Assembly (NCBI GenBank): GCA_025738555.1
Contig: JAOVFP010000017.1
Span: 2,914,001-2,978,000 of the forward strand
Origin: Cyathus striatus
Lineage: Eukaryota > Basidiomycota > Agaricomycetes > Agaricales > Nidulariaceae
Direction of reading: 5' to 3'
DNA: 64,000 nucleotides
Numbering within the stretch: position 1 is the first letter of the stretch; each line of letters opens with the position of its first letter. A model generated the notes under the pieces. That model did no database searches, was not told the DNA's origin, and saw only the letters and a program-made list of their open reading frames with translations. A program made the position numbers and the translations under genes. This document shows, piece by piece, positions 11,730 to 22,882 of this stretch.

Positions 11730-13285
11730 CCAGATACTGTGAAAGTGATACATCATTTACAGTAATTACTGCATAAGAGTGATGTATCAGTGTCAGTAAT
11801 TACTGTGCATCATGATGTATCAAATATTGTAATCACTGTAAATTTAATTTGATAATGTATCATTGGAAGCATGGCGCTTCTGCATGAATTCATCAAGAAT
11901 TCACAGTAGATTCCATATGCCCTGCACTTCCAAGTAGGTATCCCGACGTGACTTCCATATTTAGTACAGACACATTGTTATTGTTTGTCCCTACCTCCTA
12001 GTTGGTGTTCCACCTTGGTGCCGCCTCAACGCACTGCACTGCCAACCCTAGGCCTGGTGCTGCATTTTACTTACAAAATAAGTATGATTGTATATGTATG
12101 GTATGGTATGTAGTACACTATATTTTAGTACTTGTACATTGCTCTTCTATTATCTTTGCTAGTATGCATGAGACATGACAAATACTTACAGTGCATATTA
12201 ATGTATTCACCAGGCATCCTGAATGGTTGAAGCCTAGGACTTGAAGCTCTCACGCTTGAATTGGGAGCCTAAGCACTCTGTGCATTGAATGTAACTTCAA
12301 TTATGTAGCTTTATCACACCAGATAATCTGGCTTTACCTTTGCGCTGGAATGGGCACAACTTGAGGAGATTGTTGAAACATGAAACAATGGATGCTGGAG
12401 GCATCTTTCTGGAAATTTTGCTTTTATAATATATATATATACATAGAAAATATTGTGCACAGTGTTCTGATACTTGTTTTATGCTGATATTAAGTTTCAA
12501 GTTTCAGTCTGACAATGATATTAAAGTCTCATGGACTCAACACAAAAATGCACAAATGAAGCTATTTCTCTACACCATATGATATGTGGAAGAGGTGCCA
12601 TTGTTAAGTAGAAATAAAAAATATACAGATGTATAGCAGAGTTAACCTGCACATAACAATCTTACTTTGGGTTTAGGGCCAAACATGCAGTTCCTTCTGA
12701 TTGATATGTTTTATTCCAAATTTCCGAAAACATACTGTTGTTATTTAAATAATGGCATGTAAATGAGAGGTATTCATCATTTAGAATAATCTATATTCTA
12801 TCTGATGTAAATACAATGTTCTATTACAATTTTTTAGGATATAAATGCAATATTCTGGCTACCAGGGTGGTACTACAATATGAGCTATTGCTAACAGAAC
12901 AACAGGAAATTTCATAACAGTGACCCCATGGATAATGATCTCTTAAAAAAAGAATAATGCTAGTGTTTATATTATCACAGTCTAAGAAAGAAAATGTGTG
13001 GTTGGGCAGCATGGTGGTGAGGAAAGGATACTGGATGAAATAGCTATATATAGGCTAGACAAAACTGGAAGGAGGTGGCCCGTAGCAGCACAATGCATTT
13101 GGAAGGGTGTCAGCTTCTTACCATAGATCTGAGATTGGGTATCCTTCCAATTAGGGATGCTGGCAGTGGTTACACTAATTACTGTCACTGATACATCACT
13201 CTATAGCACTAACTACTGTAAATGATACATCACAGGTTTACACTAATTACTGCAAGTGATACATCAAAACCATGGTATTGCCTGA
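11730..13285. mobile_element. Non-autonomous DNA transposon with 34-bp terminal iterons
   Basis: The element is flanked by an 8-bp direct repeat, GTGAGCCA (11,722-11,729 and 13,286-13,293). Its ends read CCAGATAC on the left and TCAGGCAATAC on the complement of the right. Both ends carry arrays of roughly 34-bp units built on TGATGTATCA followed by CAGTAATTA. The units are inverted between the two ends: three lie at about 13,165-13,275 and about three at 11,745-11,870. No transposase frame is present in the 1.5-kb interior. The 8-bp duplication and YCAG ends are compatible with hAT or KDZ/Zisupton-type mobilisation; which one cannot be told from this copy. Confidence 0.7.
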
Positions 13286-13380
13286 GTGAGCCAACTATAC
13301 ATCTAAACACTGATCAGAACACTTCAGAAAACAGAGAAACCTGAAGCAATGGGGAAAGCCAAAGTTCCCACCAGTCCTAT

Positions 13381-14048
13381 TGTTATATCTATGTCCAGAT
13401 ATACTGTGCTGACATTACCAAAGGTTCCCACATGACCTTCCAACATACCTGGTCTGTTCCTGGAATGTACCTGCTACAGGTCTATACTTTCTAATGTTCC
13501 TGCCTGGGTTCATACCCGGAACCTGTCGGGTTTTCCTTCAAATATCTTGGATACATACTTTCTCTTATGACAGCCTCACTGCATCATTGTAGTATTACTC
13601 CTCCCTTCCATTCTCACTTATACATTTCATTATGGTCAATGTATATACATTTGTGCCTACTGCTTCCTAGTACATATATATAGTCTTCTAGATGTACTAA
13701 GTAGTCTTCAGTATTCATATTAACTCTGTACACTTCTTCCTACTCCTAAGTTCTGAAACCTGCTCCAGGTTTTCCTTTGGGTTTCTCTCCCACTGCCTAG
13801 TGTAGTGGAAAAGCCTCTTCTCATACTCTGGAACATTTCCTTTCATTGTATATCATCTGTCATGAAATACAAACCATTCCCTGGGGATATCCAGGTGGTG
13901 CAGCAAATATGCTGAAGCCATGGTTCATTCCCACACTTCCACTCTATGTTTCTGCACCATACTCACTTTGGGTTTCAGTTATAGTTCTCCTGTGCCTTCT
14001 GGGCATCTTCACATCTGCTTCCTAGTAGGAGGGAATCGGTATGTAACA
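13381..14048 (+). mobile_element. Solo LTR 1 (668 bp)
   Basis: It starts TGTTATATC and ends TATGTAACA, so it has TGTTA...TAACA ends, and it is flanked by the 5-bp target duplication CCTAT (13,376-13,380 and 14,049-14,053). Its length equals the net length of the interrupted LTR at 16,539-19,986, and it is the reverse complement, with divergence, of the LTR at 44,284-45,017. No internal retrotransposon sequence joins it, so it is a solo LTR left by recombination. Confidence 0.88.
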
Positions 14049-14070
14049 CCTATAGGGACATGGCTGCACC

Positions 14071-15266
14071 TAGTGATGTGAAAGTCCAGTTCAGTCCAGT
14101 TCAGTACCATTTTTTTAGAACCTAGGACTGAACCTTAGGTTCAGTTCAGATTCAAACTCTGAACTGGACCCTTCATCAATTTTTTTTTTCATTGTAAATT
14201 TGTGCTAATCCACACAACAGAGTTAAAAAGTATCATAAATAGACTAGTAGAATATAATAGATGTTATATACACCTTACAATAAATCAATAAATCAAATAA
14301 ATGAAACAACTTATAGCTAAATTGAATGTTATTAGTATGAGTTTACAAGTAATACAACTTTAAACTAAAATTCATTAGCTACAAAGGCTTATGAGAATAG
14401 ATTAAAATAAAAGAATGAGTACTTAACAGTAATAATCATAGGTTTGTATTGCAGAGAAGATTTCAATAGAAAGCTTACCAGCTTCAATGTGCTGCTCAGT
14501 GACTCCCAACTGCAGCAATTTATACTGTTCATGAAAGTGTGAGTCAGAAATGTTAGAAAATCACCATTACTCACTGTAGTGTCTTGCTGACATGCTGATC
14601 GTCTTATTGCATGAGTTTCCACTGCATAATCCAAGATGTTGACACCAGGATTATGGAAGCCAACATGCTATAGGGCAATTCATGCAATGCCCAGGAGGGG
14701 ATCAAAGGGGAGTCAAAGGAACAAGTTGGTTGACAGAATCTTGATTATGGAGGCCAGCCCAGTGTGTCAAAGTAAGCAGCTGCTGCATGCAATGCCAAGA
14801 GGGGAGTGTGATACAAGTATGACCATGGGTGGGATTGTAAGCAGCAAGAGTGAAATTGAGATGATCATGAACAGCAGCAAGAGTAGAAATTGAAAAAGGG
14901 ATCAATGTTGAGACTTGGTATGGAGTGTTGGAGCTAGAAGTGATCATAATGATCATACTTCAAAGCTGTGTAGTTTGATCATGCTTACTAACAATTAACA
15001 TTGATACATATGTCTGGCAGTCTGCCATGGCCCATTGCTGAAAATTCTGTAGTTCATGCTCAACTAAATTCCAACAAAATATACAAATTAGTAGTATTAA
15101 GGATGGGGGGTTTGAACCCATTCAAACCCATTCAAATGGGTTCACAAATATTTACTATGAAGGGAACTGAGAACTGGACTTAAGGTCTGGTTCAGACCAA
15201 ACACATGTTCAGTTCTGTAGGGTTCAAGTTTGAACCCTGATTCTGAACTGAACTTTCACATCACTA
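14071..15266. mobile_element. Non-autonomous hAT-type element (1,196 bp)
   Basis: Terminal inverted repeats read TAGTGATGTGAAAGT at both ends, followed by subterminal CAGTTCAG repeats. The element is flanked by an exact 8-bp target duplication, GCTGCACC (14,063-14,070 and 15,267-15,274). An 8-bp duplication with TAG-type termini is the hallmark of the hAT superfamily. No transposase frame is visible inside, only short ORFs. It lies 22 bp downstream of solo LTR 1. Confidence 0.85.
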
Positions 15267-15274
15267 GCTGCACC

Positions 15275-16538
15275 TTTCACTATGGAAGAGATGTTGAAGT
15301 GAACAGACTTCACAGACCCTTTGGATTATAACACATACAAATATCTCTATGTAGATAGCTCATGGTATCATACATTGTGCTCTTTGTCTTTAATCCACTA
15401 CATTATTACCCTTGTGCTAGCCTGAGTCAAGGCTTCCTCTTCCCCATGCCCACACCAGGCATGGCTCACTCATTGTTACCTCTGGCTGACACCTGTGTAT
15501 GCCTTGCTAGGCACTATCACCACCACTGCATGTCTGGTTAGACTGTAGTTTGCATTCCTCCCTTCACAGGCCATAAGTGCCTCATTTCTTTTCTTCACAA
15601 TGGTGATGACCTGTTCAACAAGAGACTCCAATTGGAGTTGATAGTGGTACCACAGGTACTGCTAGAAACAATAACAAGCATGCCATTAGCACTACTCTCT
15701 CCTCTGCATCTAGTTTAACTGTAACTACAGCAGAGGAAGAGGATAATAATAATAACCCTTGGCAGACAGTGACATTGTGAAAGTCTAGGAGTTGTGAGTC
15801 CCACAAGGCTGGGAATTGACTTAAAACAAGCAGCTCAGAAAGCTGGACAGCTGTTCACTATCCAGAAGAAGACTGTAAGACAGGCTGAGCAAGCTTTGAC
15901 TCCTGAAGAAAGGAGTTGCATTAGCAAATGAAATAATGCAATCAAAGATGCAGACAAACCCACCTCTGACACAGACCATACAGTGATTTCTATACATAAT
16001 CCCACTGTAATAACAGTGGTGCAGTAATATATATGTCATGGTAGTTACAGTGTCAGCTTGTTATAGTGAAAGTATGTAAGTCCATTACTAAGCATGCTGA
16101 TACACATGTCATTGGAAGCTGATGCACATGCATCATTTGCAACAGACTATTAATCATGCCAAGATCATGCCTTCTCCTGCCCTTTGTGCTATGTTTCCAA
16201 AATAAGTGTATTTCATTTGCATGAGCAGGATTGATTAGGTTTTCTTCTTTAAACCTTCATCTGCTTTTCTCTGTTTTTGATATAAAAACATACAATAGAA
16301 TTTGAGATAACATAGAATACTATTTTCTGTAGCTAATCATATCCCACCTAAATGCACAGTATACCAAATTTGGTTTGCATTAGTGCCAATAGCATTTTAT
16401 TTCAATACTTTCACATGTCTAAACAAAAAGAATGTTTATTTCTTTCTGAAGAACAAATGTAAACCAATTGTAGCTACATATATTGATACATTGTACAGCT
16501 GAGAGTTCATTAATAATAGAAATGAGTTTCTGTATCAT
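15275..16538. other. CpG-poor region with short relic reading frames
   Basis: A broken coding relic appears at about 15,620-15,960 on the plus strand: a stretch rich in N, S and T ending NNNNPWQTV, then, after a frame change, KQAAQKAGQLFTIQKKTVRQ followed by a stop. It could be the remains of a retroelement gag-like frame. No family assignment is possible from what is left. The rest shows nothing. Confidence 0.3.
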
Positions 16539-17129
16539 TGTTACATCCATGTCTGGAATCCACTATTCCGCACTATTCCACACTTTCTGCACTTCTGCAT
16601 TGGCCACATTTCTGACCAATCATCAGATATGTCATCATGATTTATCAATTACTCACTTGTGCTTATTCACTATGTCATTATTTAGTATTACTCCTCTATT
16701 TCAGCCCCTATCCATTTCACTATATCATATGTAGCCCCTCCCTCCATTCTTCAGCCACTACTCCTCTATGGTGGCTGACTCCACATTTACCTATCCCTAA
16801 CTGAGGTCTTTACCCTCCCCCACCCTTTTCACATGAATTTCATGTGAAGTTTACCTGAAATTTTGGACTTCAATTTTCTCTGATTTTGGGGGAGTGCCCT
16901 GCAAATTGTTTCATGTGAATTTCATGTGGAACAATGTGAATAGGTGAAATTTATGTGAAAAACCCCACATGAAATTCATGTGAATTACACATGAATTACA
17001 CATGAATACATGAATATGTGAATTCTATGTGAATTAACCATGTGAATTTCATGTGGCATTCACCTGGAATTCAGGTAAACATGATTCTGTGTTTTAGTAC
17101 TAGTACATGTAACAGTACTTACTTTTATT

Positions 17130-17235
17130 ATAAAAAAGAAATTGACACCATCGCAAATTGAACTCTCAACCATTTCTTATTACATAAGCGTAAGTTTCCA
17201 TACTCTTGCAACTAATACTGTTACACCATAGGAGT
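17130..17235 (-). ncRNA. tRNA-like Pol III module of element 1
   Basis: On the minus strand, TGGTGTAACAGTATTAGTTGC resembles a tRNA D-arm/box A. About 64 nt later GAGTTCAATTTGC resembles box B/T-arm, and TTTCTTTTTT follows as a Pol III type terminator. The same order and similar spacing occur in the elements at 20,803 and 24,363. It cannot fold as an intact tRNA and is best seen as a tRNA-derived relic. Confidence 0.5.
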
Positions 17236-18635
17236 GTTAAATCAAACTGATATCGCAGTGTATACATCATCCGTGCAACTGCGCACATCTGTCAGACTGT
17301 TTTGGTCAATGGCATCTTCCGAAGTTATGACTGCCTAGTCATTGCACACCCCATCTGTCACCACCCTTCCTTCCCTCCACTCCCCTTGCCTCCCTTCCTC
17401 CCCTTCCCTCTCCCTTCTTCCCCTTCTCTCTCCTCTCCTCTTCCTCTTCTCAGTCACTGGCAACATCGAAGGCGTACAATGCGACTGGCACCACACAAGG
17501 CGGACAAGGAGCAACAGAGGAGGTAGGGCGAGGGAGAAGAGGTGTAGGAGGACAACATATGGTGGAGGGTGATGGAGAGGAGTGATGAAGACAATGAAGG
17601 GTTTTATATCAGGTAGATCAATGAGAATGAGGACAATGAGGACAGAAGCTAATGACAGCCACCATTTTATTCAGTGCCCCCATCCTCCCCTCTGCCTATG
17701 ACACGACGATGCCATGCCACCTGGCTGGTGAGGAAGGCGCCCTATCCCTATGCATCTCATCCTGCAACATCACCTAGCGCTTCCTTCCTCCCCTCTGCAT
17801 CACAACATGATGATGCCATGTCACGCAGCTGGCAAGGACAGCTACTGTCCCTGCAATGTCACCCAGTGCCCACATTTCACAGTGCCCCGTCCTCCCCTCC
17901 CCCTCATCATGACAATGATGATGCCACACCACCAGCACATCTATCCACACTGTGTCGGCCAGTGACCCTGTCCCCCCCCTCATTGTGATGACGATGATGC
18001 CATACTGTATTGGCCATCACCCCTGTCCTCTCCTCCCCCTTGTCGTGACAACAATGATGCCAGCACCACCAATGCCTCTACCTCCACCATGTCAGCCAGT
18101 GCCAACACTCCCCCTCCTCCCTCCTCCCTCCTCCCTCCTCCCTCCTCACCCCCTGCATCACAGCAACGACGGCACCATGTCACCCAGCCCACTCTAGCCC
18201 TTTCTCCTTTGGCCATCTCCCTTCCCCCTTGCATGGTGACAACGATGATGCTACATCATTCAGTCACCCCTCTTCCCCTGCTTCACAAAGATGGCGTTGG
18301 TGCCACATTACCTGCCCCCCTCATCCCTCCTCCCTCTGTGTCACATTGGCATCAATGACATGTCGTCTAGGCCCCCCAACCCCCTTCTTCCAATGCACAC
18401 AATAACAATGGCAATGGCTCCTGGGATGGCACCGAACCCCCATAGCGGTGACTATGACACCAGCACCAGTGCCTTGTGCGCCGTTTCCCTTCTCCTCTGC
18501 ACCTCGTCTCACAAGTGACAAGGTGCCATTTCTCTCCCCCTCTTCCCCCCTCTTCCCCTGCCTTCTCATCTCGCAAGTGACGAGGAAGAGTGGATGAGGA
18601 AGAATGTCCTCCCCCCCCTCCCCCTCCTCATCTCG

Positions 18636-18875
18636 GAGAGGAAAGGGGAGAGCGAAGGAAGGGAAGGGGGGAGCGAGGGGAGGGGAGGGGAGAGTGAGGG
18701 AAGGGGGCAGTGAGGGAAGAGGAGGGGAGGGGAGGGAGAGCAAGGGAAGGGAGAGTGAGGGAAGGGGAGAACAAGAGAACGGGAGGGCAGAGGACAGCGA
18801 GGGCAGAGGAAGAGACAGAGGGGAGGGGAGGAGAGGGGAGGGGAAGGGACAACAAGGGGAGAGGAGGGGGTGGTG
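18636..18875 (+). repeat. G-rich polypurine tract with quadruplex potential
   Basis: A run of about 240 bp composed almost wholly of G and A has dozens of GGGG or GGG runs separated by A, GA or AGC. Successive G-runs with short loops fulfil the usual pattern for G-quadruplex formation on the plus strand. It lies in the core of element 1. Confidence 0.7.
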
Positions 18876-21130
18876 ACAGTGTCGCCATCTCCCACCACAT
18901 TGTGATGTTGCTGCCACCCACATACACATGCCGTTGCACCCCTTCAATGCCCCCCCTACCTGTTGTCACCTGTCATTAGTATATCCCACCTCTGCTCACC
19001 AACTCCTCCCCCCTCGTCTCCAGCACTTTAATATTATTAGTAGTAGTTATTAGTATAGGTAGATTGTTGTATTGGTACAGTTAGATTGTATTTTAATAGT
19101 ATAGTAATAATTATATTTGTTTTTTAAGTGCATTTTGTGAGATTGTGAGTGAATATAGCTGGTATCAGATGTAAGAGGTGGGTAGGGAATTGTTAAAATT
19201 AAGAAGTCTTTAAAATACATTTTTTTGTAGGAAATGATATATGTTTCATGTGTATTTCACATGAATTTCATGTGAATATCATGTAACTATTGCACTGTAC
19301 ATGTATATGAATTTGACTTGTATTTCATGTGTACTTCACATGAATTTTATATTTAAATTTCACCTAGTTTTCACCTAAACTTCACTTGAATTTCACCAAA
19401 TTTTTGTGATTTTGGAACATCCTAGATGAAGGTGAAATTCATGTGGACTTTATGTGTTTTCACATGAATTTCATGTGAAAATGTTACTTCAATGTGTATT
19501 TCATGTGAAATTCACATGAATTTCACCCCTTCACATGAAGTTTAGATGAAAGGGTGGGGGAGGGATAAGTACTGCCCTAACTATACCCTTATACTTTGCT
19601 CAAAGTAAACTACTCCCTACTTACTTAGTATTTAAGACCTAGTTTTTGTAAAGTAACTTCAGTTTTCATATTGACTATGATTATGAATATACCACTATAC
19701 TCTGTCTACTTGTGTCTAAGGTTTCATCCCTAGTTCTGGGTCTCTATTCTGACCTTTCTCTATTCCAGCCTTTCTCTATTCTGACCTTTCTGCTCCTACC
19801 TTGACCTTGAAATACAAACCACCAAGAATCACAAGGGGTGCAGCATACAAGCTGAAGCCAAGGTTCCCTTCTGCATTTTTGAGTTCTCTGCTTCTGACAT
19901 CGAGCTTACATAATACTACCAGTAGCTCTCTCTGCGCTAAACCCAGTGCCTTCCTATTATCCCTCTGAGTGGTACAGTACATAACAATCATTATTATCAT
20001 CAAATTTATTTGAAAACTATATCTATTAAGTAAGAATAGCATTTGTTTAACAAAGTCCCATATACAATTAAGCAATCTATTCACAAGACTTTGAAGTTTC
20101 ATCAGACCCAAACTCAAAGTTATTCTATGAGCTTCATAAATGGTATTATCACTCTTTTATAACTTAAATATCAAAAAAATTGTTGTTTTCATCCATTATT
20201 TCATTTGAGAAGTAACTATAAATTGTTTGTTTTCTTCTTTCCAAAATCTCCACATGATATGGCATCTGGCATGATGGATGCTATCATGAAGAATATACAC
20301 TTAATACTGATAGCTTTGAAGGTAATCATATCTCAGATATTCTCAGACTCTAATAAAAGATTCTCCCTGCCCACCAATGGCCATTCCTGTGCCATTTGCA
20401 CCTCACCTTGCCCCTCCACATGTCCCAACCTCTTCACTTTATATAAATGTGTATATATATACATGAAATAATAAATTTAACTATGTTAAATTTGAGATAT
20501 TAACAACAGAAATCAAATGAATATTAAAGAGTGGAGTGCACTCTTTGTAGGGGGCTTGACACCATGTTCAAACTGGATATGCTGAGTCAGCCCATATGAA
20601 CTCCTCAGGTTCTAAAAGACAGTAATGTTCCTGATAGATTTTGGTTTCTTGCCATGCCATGGCATCATGTTGACTACCAGGAAGTCCTACTGAGTAATCA
20701 ACAATCCAAAGATTAGGTAGACTAACAAGCTAAGTTGATATAAGCTTGTCACTTCCTTTAAATGGTAAAGAAATTTACAAACCTGAACATTCATGGAATA
20801 ATGAGCTCTTTACACTCCCCCCTTACACATGAATTTCACATGAAGTTCACATGAATTGGTGAAGTTCATGTGAAGTTCATGTGAAATATAGGTGAACTTT
20901 TTCACATTATTTTTGCTGAATTTCAGTGAGAACACTGCTAATAATTTCACCTGAATTTCATATGAATTTCACATGAACTTCACCAATTCATGTGAATATC
21001 AGGTGATAATTCACTTGATCTTCACATGAATTTTTTTCACCAGATATTCATGTCACTTGGTGAAATTCACATGAAACTTATACAATAGTAGTGAGCTTCA
21101 ATTGTATTTCATAGTGTTGCTTACTAATGA

Positions 21131-21240
21131 TAAAAATAAATGCACATAGTAAATAGTAACCCCAGCCAGAATTGAACCAACAGCCTCGAAGTGATGACTA
21201 ATAGTTTTTCCCACAATATAGCAATTAACCACTGCACCAC
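21131..21240 (-). ncRNA. tRNA-like Pol III module of element 2
   Basis: On the minus strand, TGGTGCAGTGGTTAATTGC fits a tRNA box A/D-arm very well. About 61 nt downstream GGTTCAATTC fits box B/T-arm, and ATTTATTTTTATC follows as a terminator-like T-run. The stretch between is longer than in a normal tRNA. It is the best preserved of the three modules. The acceptor stem is not recognisable, so this is tRNA-derived, not a tRNA gene. Confidence 0.6.
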
Positions 21241-21510
21241 AAAAACTTGTATAAAAAAGTTATTTCCCACACTATATACCCCCATCAACCCTCCGCTTTC
21301 TAATATATTGTCACATGATTGAAATATCACATGACCAAAACACGTCGCACCATTGTTGATTCTTGCTTCTTGCCACATCACCATTATTCACTTCTTTCTC
21401 CCCTCCCTCTCCCCTCTCCCTCCTTTCTCCCTTCCACTCCTTCATCCTTCCACCCTCTATTTCACTCCCTCCCTTCTCTTTCTCCATCAAGAGAAAATAC
21501 AGTAACAACG

Positions 21511-21775
21511 AGAGCGCGGGAAAGCGGGAGGCGCACAGCGAGCGGGAGGGGCGGGATGGCGAGCGCGTTAGGCGCACAACGAGCGGAGGGGCGGGATGGC
21601 GAGCGTGTTAGGGCGCACAACGAGCGGAGGGGCGGGATAACGAGCGGGATGGGCCATACAGCGAGTGGAGGGGCGGAGATAGCGAGTGGAATGGGGCGCA
21701 CAGCGAGCGGGGGGGCGGGATAGCGAGCGGGATGAGGCGCACAGCGAGCGGAGGGGCGGGAGGCGTGGGAAAGCA
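21511..21775 (+). repeat. CpG-rich minisatellite, units of about 40 bp
   Basis: About six imperfect copies of a unit of the type GAGGGGCGGGATAGCGAGCG followed by GGATGGGGCGCACAGCGAGCG. CpG density is very high while the surrounding 36 kb is almost free of CpG. The overlapping ORFs on both strands are consequences of the repeat. Confidence 0.8.
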
Positions 21776-22882
21776 GGGGATGGGACATCGAATGCAAGGG
21801 CAGGAAATTGGGGAACATTATGTAATACTATTGTTGCTTTGTAATATGTAAATTAGTCACATGATCAATAAATAAATTCATTTTCTCCATGTTTTTAAAT
21901 GAATTTCACTATATTTTCACTTTAATTTCACCTAAAATACATGAAAGCTCATGAACCTATGCTTTTTAGAAAATATTCAAAATCACATGAAGTTCATGTA
22001 ATTTCAGGTGGATTTCATGTGAATTTTATGTCAAATAGATGATATTCATGTGAATTTCATGTGAATATGTGAACTTTTGGTGAAATTCACATGAATTCAT
22101 GGTGAAGGGGGGGGGGAGTGTAAAGTACTGGGAATAATTGGACTTGCAGTTATAGAATGAATTCCCAAAATGATGTGGATGTTGGTATATTGGCACCAAA
22201 GTTCCATCTACCATGAGTTACCCATCTCTCCATGATGCACATGAATGTTCTTCAACCCAAGCCTTAGCAGATTCCTTCTCAGCTGGTATTGGCCAAGGTA
22301 TACTACCATGAAGAAAGTGTGGATCACAGCATGCTGTCAAAACTTGCTTTGTAATGTTGTGAAGAGTTCCATATGAGACACCTGCCCAAAGGGCAACCTT
22401 TGTAGTGCTGGCTGCATTGCCATAATGGCAAAATCAAAAGAGAGCAATGGCCACCTGGCATTCAACAGGCATTTGCTCACAGTGAGATTCATTGTGGAAT
22501 ACTGGATGATCTTGTAGTATGGCAACCAAATCATCAAAGAAAGTGGGCCCCATTCCAGTGAATGATCAAAATATGTCATGAAAGTCTGCATTGTATTTTC
22601 CAAGTAGCAAGTCCAACAAAACAGGAGATTTTGGAATATGGCAGTGTGGTTCAAGATAATGTTCATGGTGTAATTCCTCCAATGCAGCAAGTATATGGCT
22701 AGGAAGATCAGGATCTTCAGAGGAGTCAGATGATGAGCCACTGGAGGATGAAGTGGCACTATCTGAAGAAGATGAGTCTTCCTCCATATCTTCCTCTATT
22801 ATGTGTACCATGTAAGCCTGGATTAGTGCCTCCTCAAAGTCCTGGCATTCAGTGGTGTGGGGCATAATATGACAAAGTTCAA

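Larger units (their letters stand above)
16803..19574. mobile_element. Palindrome-armed non-autonomous element 1 (2,772 bp)
   Basis: Exact 8-bp target duplication CCCTAACT (16,795-16,802 and 19,575-19,582). The left end reads GAGGTCTTTACCCTCCCCC and the complement of the right end CAGTACTTATCCCTCCCCC. Inside each end is a 250-330 bp array of CACATGAATTTCATGTGAA-type palindromes (about 16,830-17,085 and 19,240-19,550). A tRNA-like module follows the left array, and the core (17.3-19.0 kb) is a low-complexity purine/pyrimidine region that still keeps many CpGs. No transposase frame is present. The long ORFs in the core are artefacts of simple repeats. Confidence 0.82.
16539..19986 (+). mobile_element. 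Solo LTR 2, interrupted by a 2.77-kb insertion
   Basis: The left piece starts TGTTACATCC at 16,539 and the right piece ends GTACATAACA at 19,986. The 5-bp target duplication ATCAT flanks the whole (16,534-16,538 and 19,987-19,991). Removing the nested element 16,803-19,574 and one copy of its 8-bp duplication leaves 668 bp, exactly the length of solo LTR 1. The LTR is therefore older than the element inside it. Confidence 0.87.
20803..22130. mobile_element. Palindrome-armed non-autonomous element 2 (1,328 bp)
   Basis: Exact 8-bp target duplication GGAATAAT (20,795-20,802 and 22,131-22,138), inserted in the PIF/Harbinger transposase. The left end reads GAGCTCTTTACACTCCCCCC and the complement of the right end CAGTACTTTACACTCCCCCC. 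CACATGAATTTCATGTGAA-type arrays occupy about 20,825-21,085 and 21,890-22,105. The interior carries a tRNA-like module and a CpG-rich minisatellite. The architecture matches element 1 at half its size. No transposase frame is present. Confidence 0.85.
20500..22865 (-). pseudogene. PIF/Harbinger DDE (DDE_Tnp_4-type) transposase, split and decayed
   Basis: Read from 22,865 downward, the frame encodes an acidic Ser-rich segment, then DLPSHILAALEELHHEHYLE, then after an in-frame TGA the segment FFDDLVAILQDHPVFHNESH, a one-base frameshift, and CHYGNAASTTKVALWAGVSYG. The catalytic region begins with MVDGTLVPIYQHPHHFGNS. The gene is then cut by element 2 (20,803-22,130) inside the codon series for NYS. 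It resumes after an intron with SVGLPGSQHDAMAWQE and FIWADSAYP. The VDGT and ADSAYP aspartates are visible, but the C-terminal part with the catalytic Glu is missing. Such enzymes cut and paste PIF/Harbinger transposons. This copy cannot be functional. Confidence 0.8.

Noticed and set aside
18321..18969. Long overlapping ORFs on both strands (up to 208 aa)
   Set aside because: They lie in a purine/pyrimidine simple-sequence tract that is open in several frames at once. The peptides are low-complexity Ser/Pro/Leu or Gly/Glu/Arg.
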